NCBI GenBank assembly: GCA_963751245.1
Contig: CAVVTR010000008.1
Span: forward strand, 372,001-436,000
Source: CAVVTR01 sp963751245
Lineage (GTDB): Bacteria > Acidobacteriota > Thermoanaerobaculia > Thermoanaerobaculales > Thermoanaerobaculaceae
Direction: 5' to 3'
DNA: 64,000 nucleotides
Part shown: positions 50,745-62,681 of the stretch, piece after piece
Layout of the letters: each line of letters opens with the position of its first letter
Position numbering within the stretch: the first letter of the stretch is position 1
The notes under the pieces: model-generated
Databases searched by the model: none
What the model was told of the DNA's origin: nothing
What the model saw: only the letters and a program-made list of their open reading frames with translations
Program-made: the position numbers and the translations under genes

Positions 50745-51707
50745 ATGGCCGAGCCGCTGCGCTCCGTGATCATCGTGGTGGGCGTGCTGCTGGTGGTGCT
50801 CAACCTGGCCGCCGTGCTCATCTGGGTGGAGCGCCGGCTCCTGGCGCTGTGGCAGGACCGCTACGGGCCGAACCGGGTGGGGCCGTTCGGCCTCCTGCAG
50901 GTGCTCGCCGACATGGTCAAGATCTTCTTCAAGGAGGACTGGGTTCCGCCGTTCGCGGACAAGGTCGTCTTCGTCATCGCGCCCACCATCGTCCTGGTCA
51001 CCGTGCTGATGTCGTTCGCGGTGATCCCGTTCACCCCCGGAACCTGGGTGTCCGACCTCAACATCGGCCTGCTGTTCTTCCTCGCCATGTCGTCCCTCGG
51101 CGTCTACAGCGTGGTCCTGGCCGGGTGGGCCTCGGACAACAAGTACGCCCTGCTCGGGGGCCTGCGGGCGTCGGCGCAGATGATCTCCTACGAGGTGTTC
51201 ATGGGGCTGTCGCTGATGGGCGTGGTGCTCCTCGCCGGCTCGTTCAACCTCCGCGACATCGTGGAGTCCCAGCGCGGGCTGTGGAACGTGGTCCCGCAGT
51301 TCGTGGGATTCGTCGTCTTCACCATCGCGGGCATCGCCGAGAGCCACCGGCTCCCCTTCGACCTCCCCGAGGCCGAGGCGGAGCTGGTCGCCGGGTTCCA
51401 CTCCGAGTACTCGGGCATGAAGTTCGGCATGTTCTTCGTCGGTGAGTACGTGGGCATCACGCTGATCTCGGCGATGATCGCCACGCTGTTCTTCGGAGGG
51501 TGGCTGGGGCCCTGGCTGCCGCCCATCGTGTGGTTCGCCATCAAGACCGGGGCGTTCATCGTCTTCTTCATCCTCCTGCGCGCGGGTCTGCCCCGGCCGC
51601 GCTACGACCAGCTCATGGGCACGGCGTGGAAGGTCCTCCTCCCCCTCGCCCTGCTCAACCTGGTGGTCACGGGCGCCGTCGTGCTGTCCAGGCACCCGGG
51701 ACCATGA
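50745..51707 (+). CDS. nuoH: NADH-quinone oxidoreductase subunit H
   Basis: 320-residue membrane subunit with about eight helices forming the quinone entry and first proton route. Signatures: IWVERRLLALWQDRYGPNRV near the start, GWASDNKYALLGGLRASAQ, EVFMGLSLMGVVL, AESHRLPFDLPEAEAELVA and GFHSEYSGMKFGMFFVGEY. All charged residues of the conserved loops are present. GGAGGGG precedes ATG 50745. Reading frame clean. Confidence 0.96.
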   Translation: MAEPLRSVIIVVGVLLVVLNLAAVLIWVERRLLALWQDRYGPNRVGPFGLLQVLADMVKIFFKEDWVPPFADKVVFVIAPTIVLVTVLMSFAVIPFTPGTWVSDLNIGLLFFLAMSSLGVYSVVLAGWASDNKYALLGGLRASAQMISYEVFMGLSLMGVVLLAGSFNLRDIVESQRGLWNVVPQFVGFVVFTIAGIAESHRLPFDLPEAEAELVAGFHSEYSGMKFGMFFVGEYVGITLISAMIATLFFGGWLGPWLPPIVWFAIKTGAFIVFFILLRAGLPRPRYDQLMGTAWKVLLPLALLNLVVTGAVVLSRHPGP

Positions 51708-51737
51708 CGATCGCCGTGGAGGCACCGTGAGGCCGTC

Positions 51738-52271
51738 ATGCTGAGCAACCTGCGCACCCTCTGGGCCGTTTTCCTGCACGCGTTCCGCAAGCGGGAGACG
51801 GTGCAGTACCCGGAGGAGAAGCCGGCCCTGCCCCCGCGCTGGCGCGGCCGGATCATCCTGAGCCGCGACCCCGACGGGCAGGAGCGGTGCGTGGCGTGCT
51901 ACCTGTGCGCCGTGGCCTGCCCGGTGGACTGCATCGCCCTGCAGGCCGCCGAGGACGAGCACGGCCGGCGCTACCCGGAGTTCTTCCGCATCAACTTCTC
52001 CCGCTGCATCTTCTGCGGCTTCTGCGAGGACGCCTGCCCCACCTACGCCATCCAGCTCGTGCCGGACTTCGAGATGGCCGAGTACGACCGGCAGAACCTG
52101 GTGTACGAGAAGGAGGACCTGACCATCTCCGGGCAGGGCAAGGTCCCCGGATACAACTTCTACCGCGTGGCCGGCCTCGCCATCGGAGGCAAGGACAAGG
52201 GGGAGGCGGAGAACGAGTCGCCCCCAGTCGACGTCCGCAGCCTCCTCCCCGGCCGGAAGGAGCAACCGTGA
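51738..52271 (+). CDS. nuoI: NADH-quinone oxidoreductase subunit I
   Basis: 177-residue peripheral subunit with clusters N6a and N6b. 4Fe-4S motifs CVACYLCAVACP and CIFCGFCEDACP; tail motif IQLVPDFEMAEYDRQNLVYE and EKEDLTISGQGKVPGYNFY as in the E. coli-type NuoI. It connects the N-module chain to N2 in NuoB. It is the second NuoI in the window and differs throughout from the one at 29755, arguing for two separate complex I lineages. Confidence 0.95.
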   Translation: MLSNLRTLWAVFLHAFRKRETVQYPEEKPALPPRWRGRIILSRDPDGQERCVACYLCAVACPVDCIALQAAEDEHGRRYPEFFRINFSRCIFCGFCEDACPTYAIQLVPDFEMAEYDRQNLVYEKEDLTISGQGKVPGYNFYRVAGLAIGGKDKGEAENESPPVDVRSLLPGRKEQP

Positions 52272-52302
52272 CGAGCCGCCGGACCCCGGGGAGGGTGGAG
52301 CC

Positions 52303-52805
<503 letters not shown>

Positions 52806-52809
<4 letters not shown>

Positions 52810-53117
52810 CCGCCCTGGTGCCGCTCCAGCACGGCCTGGTCCTCGCCGCGGTGCTGTTCGCCCTCGGGGTGGTGGGACTGCTGTCCCGGCGCAACGTCCT
52901 GTTCATGCTGATGTCCATCGAGATCATGCTCAACGCCGCCGGCCTCGCCTTCGTGGTGGCCGGGGCGCGCTGGACGCAGGCGGACGGCCAGGTGATGTTC
53001 ATCTTCATCCTCGCCATGGCCGCGGCCGAGGTGGCCGTGGGGCTCGCCCTCATCCTGCGCATGCACCGGCAGCTGGGGACCCTCGACGCCGACGCGGCGC
53101 GACGGATGCGAGGCTGA
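52806..53117 (+). CDS. nuoK: NADH-quinone oxidoreductase subunit K
   Basis: 103-residue membrane subunit with three helices, antiporter-like (MrpC-like). Motif NVLFMLMSIEIMLNAAGLAF carries one conserved membrane Glu, and FILAMAAAEVAVGLALIL carries the second; both are needed for proton movement. ATG 52806 is at the conserved N-terminus (VPLQHGLVLAAVLFALGVVG) and overlaps nuoJ. One base separates it from nuoL. Confidence 0.96.
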
Positions 53118-53118
53118 C

Positions 53119-55007
53119 ATGCTGAGCGCCCTCTGGCTCGTCCCCGCCCTTCCCCTGGCCGGCTTCCTCACCCTGGTGGCGTTCGGCCGGAGGCTGCCGC
53201 GCCGCGCCGCGGCGGCGGTGGGCGCCGGCTCGGTAGGGGCGTCCGCCGTGGTGACGTTCGCCATCGCCGCCACGTTCATGGGCTCGCCGCCGCCCGGGAA
53301 CGTCTTCGTCCAGCACCTGTGGACGTGGATGAACGTGTACGGCTTCACTCCCTCCGTCGCCCTGCACCTGGACGCGCTGTCGCTGACCATGATCATGGTG
53401 GTCACGGGCGTCGGCTTCCTGATCCACCTCTACTCCACCGAGTTCATGTGGGGCGACGCTGGCTACCCCCGCTTCTTCGCGTACATGAACCTCTTCGTCA
53501 CCTCCATGCTGCTGCTCGTCCTCGCCGACAACCTCGTGCTCCTCCTCCTCGGCTGGGAGGGCGTGGGCCTGTGCAGCTACCTGCTCATCGGGTTCTGGTA
53601 CTCCGACCCGGCCAACGGCCACGCCGCCCGCAAGGCGTTCGTCGTCACCCGGGTCGGCGACACGGCACTGTCCATCGGCCTCTTCCTCCTCTTCACGCAC
53701 CTCGGCACCCTCAACATCCAGACCCTCATGGAGCGGGCCCAGCAGCAGTGGGCGGTGGGCTCCGGCCTGGCCGTCGCCGCCGCCGCACTGCTGCTCGGCG
53801 GCGCGCTGGGCAAGTCGGCCCAGCTGCCGCTGCAGACCTGGCTGCCCGACGCCATGGCGGGCCCCACGCCGGTGAGCGCGCTGATCCACGCCGCCACCAT
53901 GGTCACCGCCGGCGTCTACCTCATCGCCCGCACCCACGTGCTGTTCAGCCTCGCCCCCCAGGTCCAGCTCGCCGTGGCTGTGATCGGGGCCGTGACGCTG
54001 CTCCTCGCCGGGTTCGCCGCCCTCGGGCAGCGCGACATCAAGCGCGTCCTCGCCTACTCGACCATCAGCCAGATCGGCTACATGTTCCTGGCCCTCGGAG
54101 TCGGCGCCTGGGCGGCCGCCATCTTCCACTTCATGACCCACGCCTTCTTCAAGGCGCTGCTCTTCCTCGGCGCCGGCGCCATCATCTACTCGCTCCACCA
54201 CGAGCACGACATCTACAAGATGGGCGGGCTGCGCCGGCAGCTCCCGGTGACGTTCTGGACGTTCCTGGCGGCATCGGCGGCGCTGGCCGGGTTCCCCATC
54301 GTCACCGCGGGCTTCTACAGCAAGGACCTCATTCTCTGGCACGCCTTCTCCTCCCCCATCGGGAGCGTTTGGCTGTGGGCGGGCGGGCTGCTGGGCGCCT
54401 TCCTCACCGCCATCTACATCTTCCGGGTGGTGTTCGTCGCCTTCTACGGCGAGCCGCAGCGCGAGCTGGAGCGGCGCCCCGGGGCTCTCATCAAGGCCCC
54501 TCTGGTGATCCTGGGCATCCTCGCCGTGGTCGGGGGGCTCGTGGAGACCCCTCGCGCCCTCGGCGGCATCCACCTCTTCACGAACTTCCTCGACACCGCC
54601 CTGCCGGCGGCCCCCGAGGTTCCCGCCGACGCCGCTCTCGAGCCGGTCCTCGAGGTCGTCGCCGGGCTCACGTCGCTGCTCGGGATCCTGCTCACCTGGT
54701 TCCTGTTCATGAGGCGCCGCGCCGCGGTCCGGCGCGCGGCCACGCAGGGCCTCGGCGACACCCTCCGCCGGCTGTGGGGAGCCGGCTGGGGTTTCGACTG
54801 GCTCTACGACCAGGTCCTGGTCCGCCCCTTCGTCTGGATCGCGCGGGTGAACCGGCGCGACGTGGCGGACCTCCTCTCCACCGGCGTGGCGCTGGCGGCC
54901 ACCGGGCTCGGGCGGGCGGCCAGCGCGACCCAGACCGGCCGCGTGCGCTGGTACGCCGCGGGCCTCGCCTTCGGCGCGGCCGTGCTGCTGGCCATCATGG
55001 TGCTGTC

Positions 55008-55011
<4 letters not shown>
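53119..55011 (+). CDS. nuoL: NADH-quinone oxidoreductase subunit L
   Basis: 630-residue antiporter-like membrane subunit, about 16 helices with the long lateral helix at the C-terminus. Signatures: LLGWEGVGLCSYLLIGFWY with the key Glu, GGALGKSAQLPLQTWLPDAM with the key Lys, TPVSALIHAATMVTAGVYL, LAYSTISQIGYMFLALGVG and FHFMTHAFFKALLFLGAGA. The stop overlaps the nuoM start (ATGA). Frame clean; length normal. Confidence 0.97.
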
Positions 55012-56510
<1,499 letters not shown>

Positions 56511-56513
56511 GAC

Positions 56514-57953
56514 GTGACCGCCACCGACCTCGCCGCCATCCTCCCCCTCCTCGTCCTCGCCGCCACCGTCCTGGTGGTCATGACGGCCATCGCGGTGCGG
56601 CGTCACCACGGGACCACCGTCACCCTCACCCTGCTCGGCATGGCGGCGGCCCTCGCGACCCTGCCGTGGGCGGCCGCCGCGGCGCCGCGCTCCGTGACGC
56701 CGCTGCTGGTGGTCGACCGCTTCGCCCTCTTCTACGAGGGGCTGATCGTGGCCGGCGCCATCGTCACGGTGGCGCTCTCCTACGGGTACCTGCGCGGCCG
56801 GGACGACCACCCGGAGGAGTTCTACCTCCTCGTCACGCTGGCCACCCTGGGCTCCGCGGTGCTCGTCTCCAGCAGCCACTTCGCCTCGTTGTTCCTGGGC
56901 CTCGAGACGCTGAGCGTCTCCCTCTACGGCCTGGTCGCCTATCGCCGGGGCTCGCGCCGCTCCACCGAAGCCGGCCTCAAGTACCTCCTCCTCGCCGCCG
57001 CCTCCTCGGCGTTCCTCCTGTTCGGGATCGCCCTCGTCTACGCGGACTCCGGGACCCTCGAGCTCGGCCGGCTGGCCGCGCTGGCAGGCGGGGGCGACCT
57101 CCGTCCCTCCTGGCTCCTGGCCGGGTTCGCGCTGATCCTGGTGGGCGCGGGGTTCAAGCTGGCCGCGGTGCCGTTCCACATGTGGACCGGGGACGTGTAC
57201 CAGGGGGCGCCGGCTCCGGTCACGGGGTTCATCGCCACGGTCTCCAAGGGCGGCATGCTGGCGCTCCTGCTGCGGTACTTCGCCGTCCTCGACCTGCGCG
57301 CCTACGGCCCCATGCTGGTGGTCCTGTCCGTGCTGGCCGCGGCCTCCATGTTCGGCGGCAACCTGCTCGCGCTGCTGCAGACCAACGTGAAGCGGGTGCT
57401 GGCCTACTCCTCCGTGGCGCACATGGGGTACATGCTCGTGGCCTTCGTCGCCGCCGGCGCCCTCGCCATGGAGGCCGTCACCTTCTACCTCGTCGCCTAC
57501 TTCGTCACCACCCTCGCCGCTTTCGGGGTCATCGCCGTCATCTCCGGGAAGGAGGGCGACAGCGACGAGATCGACGACTTCCGCGGGCTGTTCTGGCGCC
57601 GCCCCACCCTCGCCGCCCTGTTCGCCGCCACGCTCTTCTCCCTGGCAGGCATCCCCCTCACTGCGGGGTTCGTCGGGAAGTACCTGGTGGCCGCCGCGGG
57701 CGTGGGGGCCGCCCTGTGGGCGTTGGTGGTGATCCTCGTCGTCAACAGCGCCATCAGCGTCTACTACTACCTGCGCGTGATCATCGCCATGTACTCCGCG
57801 ACGCCGGATGGAGCGCCGGCGCCGGCCCTCGCCTCCATGTCACTGCTCGGAGGGCTCGCCCTCGCCGGCCTCGCCCTCCTGCTCCTGTGGCTGGGAGTGC
57901 TGCCCTCCACGTTCATCGACGCGATCGCCCCCGCGGTCCACGCCCTCGTGTGA
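56514..57953 (+). CDS. nuoN: NADH-quinone oxidoreductase subunit N
   Basis: 479-residue antiporter-like membrane subunit, last gene of the operon. Signatures: LFLGLETLSVSLYGLVAY with the essential Glu, GFKLAAVPFHMWTGDVYQGA with the essential Lys, APVTGFIATVSKGGMLALLL, VKRVLAYSSVAHMGYMLVAF and SLAGIPLTAGFVGKYLV. The GTG start at 56514 follows GGGAGGTGAGAC. A strong hairpin terminator follows the stop. Confidence 0.97.
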   Translation: MTATDLAAILPLLVLAATVLVVMTAIAVRRHHGTTVTLTLLGMAAALATLPWAAAAAPRSVTPLLVVDRFALFYEGLIVAGAIVTVALSYGYLRGRDDHPEEFYLLVTLATLGSAVLVSSSHFASLFLGLETLSVSLYGLVAYRRGSRRSTEAGLKYLLLAAASSAFLLFGIALVYADSGTLELGRLAALAGGGDLRPSWLLAGFALILVGAGFKLAAVPFHMWTGDVYQGAPAPVTGFIATVSKGGMLALLLRYFAVLDLRAYGPMLVVLSVLAAASMFGGNLLALLQTNVKRVLAYSSVAHMGYMLVAFVAAGALAMEAVTFYLVAYFVTTLAAFGVIAVISGKEGDSDEIDDFRGLFWRRPTLAALFAATLFSLAGIPLTAGFVGKYLVAAAGVGAALWALVVILVVNSAISVYYYLRVIIAMYSATPDGAPAPALASMSLLGGLALAGLALLLLWLGVLPSTFIDAIAPAVHALV

Positions 57954-57968
57954 CGGCGCCGGACGGCA

Positions 57969-58004
57969 AGAGGCCCTCCGGGAGCACGCTCCCCGAGGGC
58001 CTCT
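57969..58004. terminator. Bidirectional hairpin terminator between nuoN and ndk
   Basis: Outer perfect 10-bp stem AGAGGCCCTC / GAGGGCCTCT continued by GGGAG / CTCCC with loop CACG (one C-C mismatch between). It lies between convergent nuoN and ndk and likely ends both. Confidence 0.85.
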
Positions 58005-58024
58005 GGTGATCGGCGACGGAGCGG

Positions 58025-58444
58025 TCAGCCGACGAGGTCTGCGGTGGTGAAGAAGAAGGACACCTCGATCCGCGCGTTCTCCGGCGAGTCGGAGCCGTGG
58101 ATGGCGTTGCGCTCGATGCTCGAGCCGAACTCGGCGCGGATCGTGCCCTTGTCGGCCTTGGCGGGGTCCGTGGCGCCCATGACCCGCCGCAGATGCTCCA
58201 CGGCGTTGTCACGCTCCAGCGCCATCACCCACACCGGGCCTTCGGTCATGAACGCGACCAGGTCCCGGTAGAAGGGGCGTTCGCGGTGGACGGCGTAGAA
58301 GGACTGCGCCTGATCCCCGGTGAGGCGCACCCGCCGCGCGCCGAGGATCTCGAACCCCTCGTGCTCGAGGCGCTGGATGACCGCGCCGACGTTGCGGCGC
58401 GCGACGGTGTCCGGCTTCAGGATGGTCAGAGTCTGCTGCTTCAT
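58025..58444 (-). CDS. ndk: Nucleoside diphosphate kinase
   Basis: 139-residue enzyme balancing nucleoside triphosphates by a phosphohistidine ping-pong. Catalytic His is in RNAIHGSDSPENA; other family stretches: LTILKPDTVARRNVG, FYAVHRERPFYRDLVAFM, VMGATDPAKADKGTIRAEFG. ATG 58444 is at the conserved N-terminus; the upstream extension of the frame is noise. It follows sucD after 85 bases on the same strand and may be read with sucCD; succinyl-CoA synthetase and Ndk are metabolically linked through GTP/ATP. Confidence 0.97.
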   Translation of the reverse strand: MKQQTLTILKPDTVARRNVGAVIQRLEHEGFEILGARRVRLTGDQAQSFYAVHRERPFYRDLVAFMTEGPVWVMALERDNAVEHLRRVMGATDPAKADKGTIRAEFGSSIERNAIHGSDSPENARIEVSFFFTTADLVG

Positions 58445-58529
58445 GGATGGTGCTCTCCCTTGCTGTCGACTGGCGACGTTGGTGCTGCGGGGCGCCCTCG
58501 CCCGCGGCGGGCGGAACAGGGCCACGGGC

Positions 58530-59405
58530 TCAGCCCTTCCCCATCGCCCGCGCCATGGTGGTGCCGATCTCGGCAGGGGTGGCCACGACGTGGATCCCGG
58601 CGGCCGACAGGGCCTCCATCTTCTCCTTCGCCGTGCCCTTGCCACCGGAGATGATCGCTCCCGCGTGGCCCATGCGGCGTCCCGGCGGGGCCGTCTGGCC
58701 GGCGATGAACGAGACCACGGGCTTGGACACGTGGGCCTGGATGAACGCCGCCGCCTCCTCTTCCGCGGTGCCGCCGATCTCGCCGATCATGACGATCCCC
58801 TCGGTCTGGGGGTCGGCCTGGAACGCGGCGAGCACGTCCACGAAGGAGGTGCCCGGCACGGGGTCGCCGCCGATGCCCACGCAGGTGGACTGGCCGAGAT
58901 CGAGCTTGGTCACCTGGTCGACGGCCTCGTAGGTGAGCGTTCCGGAGCGGGAGACGATGCCTACCGAGCCCTCGCGGTGGATGTGCGCAGGCATGATCCC
59001 CAGCTTCGCCTTACCGGGCGAGATGATGCCCGGGCAGTTGGGTCCGATGAGCCGCGATCCGCTCCTGGCGATGGCCTGCTTGACCTTGATCTCGTCGCGG
59101 GCCGGGATCCCCTCGGTGATGCAGACGATGAGCTCCACCCCCGCTCCGGCGGCCTCGAGCACCGCGTCGGCGGCCATCAGTGGCGGCACGAAGATGAGCG
59201 TGGCGTTGCAACCGGTCTCGCGGCGGGCGTCGGCCACGGTGTCGAACACCGGCACGCCGTCCACCGACTGGCCGCCCTTGCCGGGGGTCACCCCGGCGAC
59301 GACCTTGGTTCCGTATTCGCGGCAGCGGGCCGCGTGGAACTGGCCCTCCTTGCCGGTGAGCCCCTGAACCACAACGCGCGTCGAAGCGTCGACCCAGATC
59401 GCCAT
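58530..59405 (-). CDS. sucD: Succinyl-CoA synthetase subunit alpha
   Basis: 291-residue alpha subunit of the citrate-cycle enzyme (succinyl-CoA + ADP/GDP + Pi to succinate + NTP). CoA-binding Rossmann start VQGLTGKEGQFH, middle GPNCPGIISPGKAKLGIMPA, and phospho-His in RMGHAGAIISGGKGTA. GGGAGG precedes ATG 59405. It lies ten bases after sucC. Confidence 0.97.
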   Translation of the reverse strand: MAIWVDASTRVVVQGLTGKEGQFHAARCREYGTKVVAGVTPGKGGQSVDGVPVFDTVADARRETGCNATLIFVPPLMAADAVLEAAGAGVELIVCITEGIPARDEIKVKQAIARSGSRLIGPNCPGIISPGKAKLGIMPAHIHREGSVGIVSRSGTLTYEAVDQVTKLDLGQSTCVGIGGDPVPGTSFVDVLAAFQADPQTEGIVMIGEIGGTAEEEAAAFIQAHVSKPVVSFIAGQTAPPGRRMGHAGAIISGGKGTAKEKMEALSAAGIHVVATPAEIGTTMARAMGKG

Positions 59406-59415
59406 CGTGCCCTCC

Positions 59416-60573
59416 CTACTTCACCGCGGCCACGACCTTGGCCGCCGCGTCCGCCATGGTGTCCGCCGGCTGCAGCGCCAGGCCGGACTCCGCGAGGATC
59501 CGCCTGCCCTCCTCGACGTTGGTGCCCTGCAGCCGCACCACGATGGGCACCTTGACGTCCAGGTTGCGGGCCGCCGCCACCACGCCCGAGGCGATCATGT
59601 CGCAGCGGACGATCCCGCCGAAGATGTTGATGAGCACCGCCTTCACCGACGGGTCCGAGAGCAGGATGCGGAAGGCGTTCTCCACCCGCTCCTGGCTGGC
59701 GCCGCCGCCCACGTCGAGGAAGTTGGCGGGGCTGCCGCCGTGGTGCTTGATGATGTCCATCGTCGCCATGGCCAGGCCCGCGCCGTTGACCATGCAGCCG
59801 ATGTTGCCGTCCAGCTTGATGTAGTTGAGGTCGAACCTGGAGGCTTCCACCTCGTAGGGGTCCTCCTCGTCGAGATCGCGCAGCCCGGCGATGTCCGGGT
59901 GCCGCAGCAGGGCGCTGTCGTCGAAGTTCATCTTGGCGTCGAGGGCGAGGACGTCGCCGCCGCCGGTGATGAGCAGGGGGTTGATCTCTGCCAGCGACGC
60001 GTCGGTGTCCGAGTAGGCCCGCGCCAGGGCGGTGACGAACCGGACGAACTTCTTGAACGTCTCGCCGGAGAGCTCCAGGGCGAAAGCGAGCTTGCGCGCC
60101 TGGTACGGAGCCAGCCCCTCGCACGGGTCGAAGTGCTCCTTGAGGATGGCGTCGGGGTGCTCGGCGGCGACCTCTTCGATCTCCATCCCGCCGAACTTGG
60201 AGGCCATCATCACCGGCAGGCCCTTGGCGCGGTCGAGCACCACACCCACGTAGAGCTCCCGGGCGATGTCAACCGCCTCCTCCACCAGGACCTTGTGGAC
60301 GAGCTTGCCCTCCGGGCCGGTCTGCTTGGACACCAGGGTCATCCCGAGGATCTTCCCGGCGACGGTCACCGCCTCCTCGGGGCTGCCCGCGAGCTTGACG
60401 CCGCCGGCCTTGCCGCGCCCGCCGGCGTGAACCTGGGCCTTCACCACCACGCGCCCGCCCAGCTCCTGCGCGACGGCCCGCGCCTCCCCGGGGGCGGTGA
60501 TGACCTTGCCCCGCGGGATCGCCACGCCGTATCGCGCAAGAATCTCCTTGGCCTGAAATTCGTGTACCTTCAT
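59416..60573 (-). CDS. sucC: Succinyl-CoA synthetase subunit beta
   Basis: 385-residue beta subunit with an N-terminal ATP-grasp fold and C-terminal CoA-ligase domain. Signatures: VHEFQAKEILARYGVAIPRG at the start, VVKAQVHAGGRGKAGGVKLA, NPLLITGGGDVLALDAKMNFD, NGAGLAMATMDIIKHHGG, FGGIVRCDMIASGVV. GGAGG lies seven bases before ATG 60573. First gene of sucCD; the 133 bases upstream should hold its promoter, but I see no convincing element. Confidence 0.97.
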   Translation of the reverse strand: MKVHEFQAKEILARYGVAIPRGKVITAPGEARAVAQELGGRVVVKAQVHAGGRGKAGGVKLAGSPEEAVTVAGKILGMTLVSKQTGPEGKLVHKVLVEEAVDIARELYVGVVLDRAKGLPVMMASKFGGMEIEEVAAEHPDAILKEHFDPCEGLAPYQARKLAFALELSGETFKKFVRFVTALARAYSDTDASLAEINPLLITGGGDVLALDAKMNFDDSALLRHPDIAGLRDLDEEDPYEVEASRFDLNYIKLDGNIGCMVNGAGLAMATMDIIKHHGGSPANFLDVGGGASQERVENAFRILLSDPSVKAVLINIFGGIVRCDMIASGVVAAARNLDVKVPIVVRLQGTNVEEGRRILAESGLALQPADTMADAAAKVVAAVK

Positions 60574-60706
60574 GGAAGCCTCCGCGTGAAGTCCGGATAT
60601 GCCGGGTGAGCCCGGCGCCCGTCATTGTGCACAAGATCACGTACGCATGCAACGTTCGCGCCGTGCCGGGGAGCGGCGCCCCCTGCCCCCGTCGCCCTGA
60701 CGGAGG

Positions 60707-62662
60707 TCAAACGCCCTCCCCGGCGGACCGCACCAGCGCCTCCACCGCCTCGGGGTTGGCCACCGACACGAGGGATCCCGGCGCCTCGCCGCCGAGCACC
60801 CGCCGGATCACGCCGCGCACGATCTTTCCCGAGCGCGTCACCGGCAGGGCGTCCACCCACACCACCGCCGACGGCCGCATGAGCCCCCCCAGGGTGGCCG
60901 CCACGTGCGCTGCGACCTCCGCCCCTGCCTCGGCCGTGGCGGCTGAGGGCACCCGCGGCACCGCCACCAGCACCAGACGGCTGCCCTTGAGGGGATCGGC
61001 CAGACCCACGGCGGCGGCCTCGCGCACCGCCGGATGGGCGATGGCGGCGGCCTCCACCTCTCCGGGGCCGACGCGCTTGCCCGCGATCTTGAGGGTGTCG
61101 TCGGAGCGCCCGGTCAGGAACCAGTGCCCGTCCCCGTCCACCAGAGCCCAGTCGCCGTGGGACCAGACGCCCTCGCCGAACCTGGCGAAGTACGTCTCCA
61201 GGTAGCGCTGGCGGTCCGCCAGGAACCCCCGCGTCATGCTCGGGGAGGGGCGGCGGCACACCAGGTAGCCCACCTCGCCGCGCACGCTGCGCCCCGACTC
61301 GTCCAGGACGTCGACGTCCATCCCCAGGGCACCGCCCTGCAGGGAGCACGCCTTCAGCGGAGCCACCGGCAACGGCGCCAGCAGGCAGCCCATCAGCTCC
61401 GTGCCGCCGGAGATGTTGATCACCGGACAGCGCCCGCCGCCCACCACGTCGAAGAACCACCGGTAGGAGACCTCGTCCCAGGGCTCCCCCGTCGACCCCA
61501 GCACCCGGAGCGCCCCCAGGTCGTGGGCCCGGACCGCCCCGGCGCCCCGCGCCGCGAGCAGCCGGATCACGGTGGGGGCGACACCGAGGTGGGTGACGCG
61601 GTGGGCCGCTGCGAGGGCCCACAGGCGATCGGGACGGGGGTGGTCGGGAGCGCCGTCCACGAGCACCACCGTCCCCCGGTGGAAGAGGACGCCCAGGATC
61701 TCCCAGGGCCCCATCATCCAGCCGATGTCGGTGAGCCACAGCATGGTGTCGCCGGGGCGCACGTCCAGGTGGTACCCGACCTCCTTTGCGGTGACCAGCT
61801 GCACGCCGCCGTGGGTGTGGACGGCCCCCTTGGGCCGGCCGGTGGTCCCCGAGGTGAAGAGGATCAGGGCGCGGGCGCCGGCGTCGAGCGCCGTGGTCGG
61901 GTGCGCCGGGTCGCCCGCACCCTCCACGTCGTGCCACCAGCGGTCCCTGCCCTCCCGCCACGCCACCGGCGTACCCGCCTTGCGGAGCACCACCACGGAG
62001 CGCACCGAGGGCGCCCGATCGCAGGCGAGGTCGGCCACCGCCTTGAGCGGCACCTCCCGGCCCCGGCGCGTGGTCCCGTCCGCGGTGAGCAGCGCCACGG
62101 CGCCGGCATCGGCCAGCCGCGCCGCGAGGGCGTCGGGCCCGAAGCCGGCGAACACCGGCACGGCAACGGCGCCGATCTTCAGGCAGGCGAGAAGGGCCAC
62201 CACGACGTCGGCGGTCATGGGGAGGTAGAAGCCCACGGCGTCCCCCACCCCCACCCCGAGGGCGGACAGCCCCGACGCCAGCCGCCCCACCCGCTCCGCC
62301 AGCTGGGCGTAGCTCAGCCGTACCGTCGCCCCGCTCTCGTCCTCGGCCACCACGGCGGGCGCAGCGCCCGCCCCGGCGCGGAGGTGCCGGTCCAGGACGT
62401 TGTGCACGACGTTGAGGCGCCCCCCCAGGAACCACTCGGTCCAGGGCAGGCCCTTCGAGTCGTCCATGAGCCGCTCGTAGGGGGTCGCCCACTCGATGCC
62501 CAGATCCTCGATGACGGCGGGATAGAACCAGGCCGGGTCCTCCGCCGCGCGCCGGCGCAGCGCCCCGGCGTCGGCGACTCCCGCCCGGCGCATCAGCCGC
62601 GCCGCGTGGGAGCGCTCCAGGTCGTCGCCTCGGGGATGCCACACGAACCCGCTGCCGGTCAT
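60707..62662 (-). CDS. AMP-forming acyl-CoA synthetase (acetyl-CoA synthetase-like)
   Basis: 651-residue ANL-family ligase forming acyl-CoA through an acyl-adenylate. The N-terminal ACAS-like part has TEWFLGGRLNVVHNVLDRH. Core motifs: LFTSGTTGRPKGAVHTHGG (P-loop), NISGGTELMG, and the C-terminal hinge TGRSDDTLKIAGKRVGPGE with catalytic Lys in TRSGKIVRGVIRR. It is more divergent than housekeeping Acs, so the substrate may be acetate, propionate or an aromatic or branched acid. It precedes no close partner but shares direction with the flavin reductase and homogentisate dioxygenase upstream (19-base gap), suggesting aromatic or amino-acid catabolism. Confidence 0.88.
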   Translation of the reverse strand: MTGSGFVWHPRGDDLERSHAARLMRRAGVADAGALRRRAAEDPAWFYPAVIEDLGIEWATPYERLMDDSKGLPWTEWFLGGRLNVVHNVLDRHLRAGAGAAPAVVAEDESGATVRLSYAQLAERVGRLASGLSALGVGVGDAVGFYLPMTADVVVALLACLKIGAVAVPVFAGFGPDALAARLADAGAVALLTADGTTRRGREVPLKAVADLACDRAPSVRSVVVLRKAGTPVAWREGRDRWWHDVEGAGDPAHPTTALDAGARALILFTSGTTGRPKGAVHTHGGVQLVTAKEVGYHLDVRPGDTMLWLTDIGWMMGPWEILGVLFHRGTVVLVDGAPDHPRPDRLWALAAAHRVTHLGVAPTVIRLLAARGAGAVRAHDLGALRVLGSTGEPWDEVSYRWFFDVVGGGRCPVINISGGTELMGCLLAPLPVAPLKACSLQGGALGMDVDVLDESGRSVRGEVGYLVCRRPSPSMTRGFLADRQRYLETYFARFGEGVWSHGDWALVDGDGHWFLTGRSDDTLKIAGKRVGPGEVEAAAIAHPAVREAAAVGLADPLKGSRLVLVAVPRVPSAATAEAGAEVAAHVAATLGGLMRPSAVVWVDALPVTRSGKIVRGVIRRVLGGEAPGSLVSVANPEAVEALVRSAGEGV

Positions 62663-62681
62663 GGCGTCCCTCCCCCGCCGG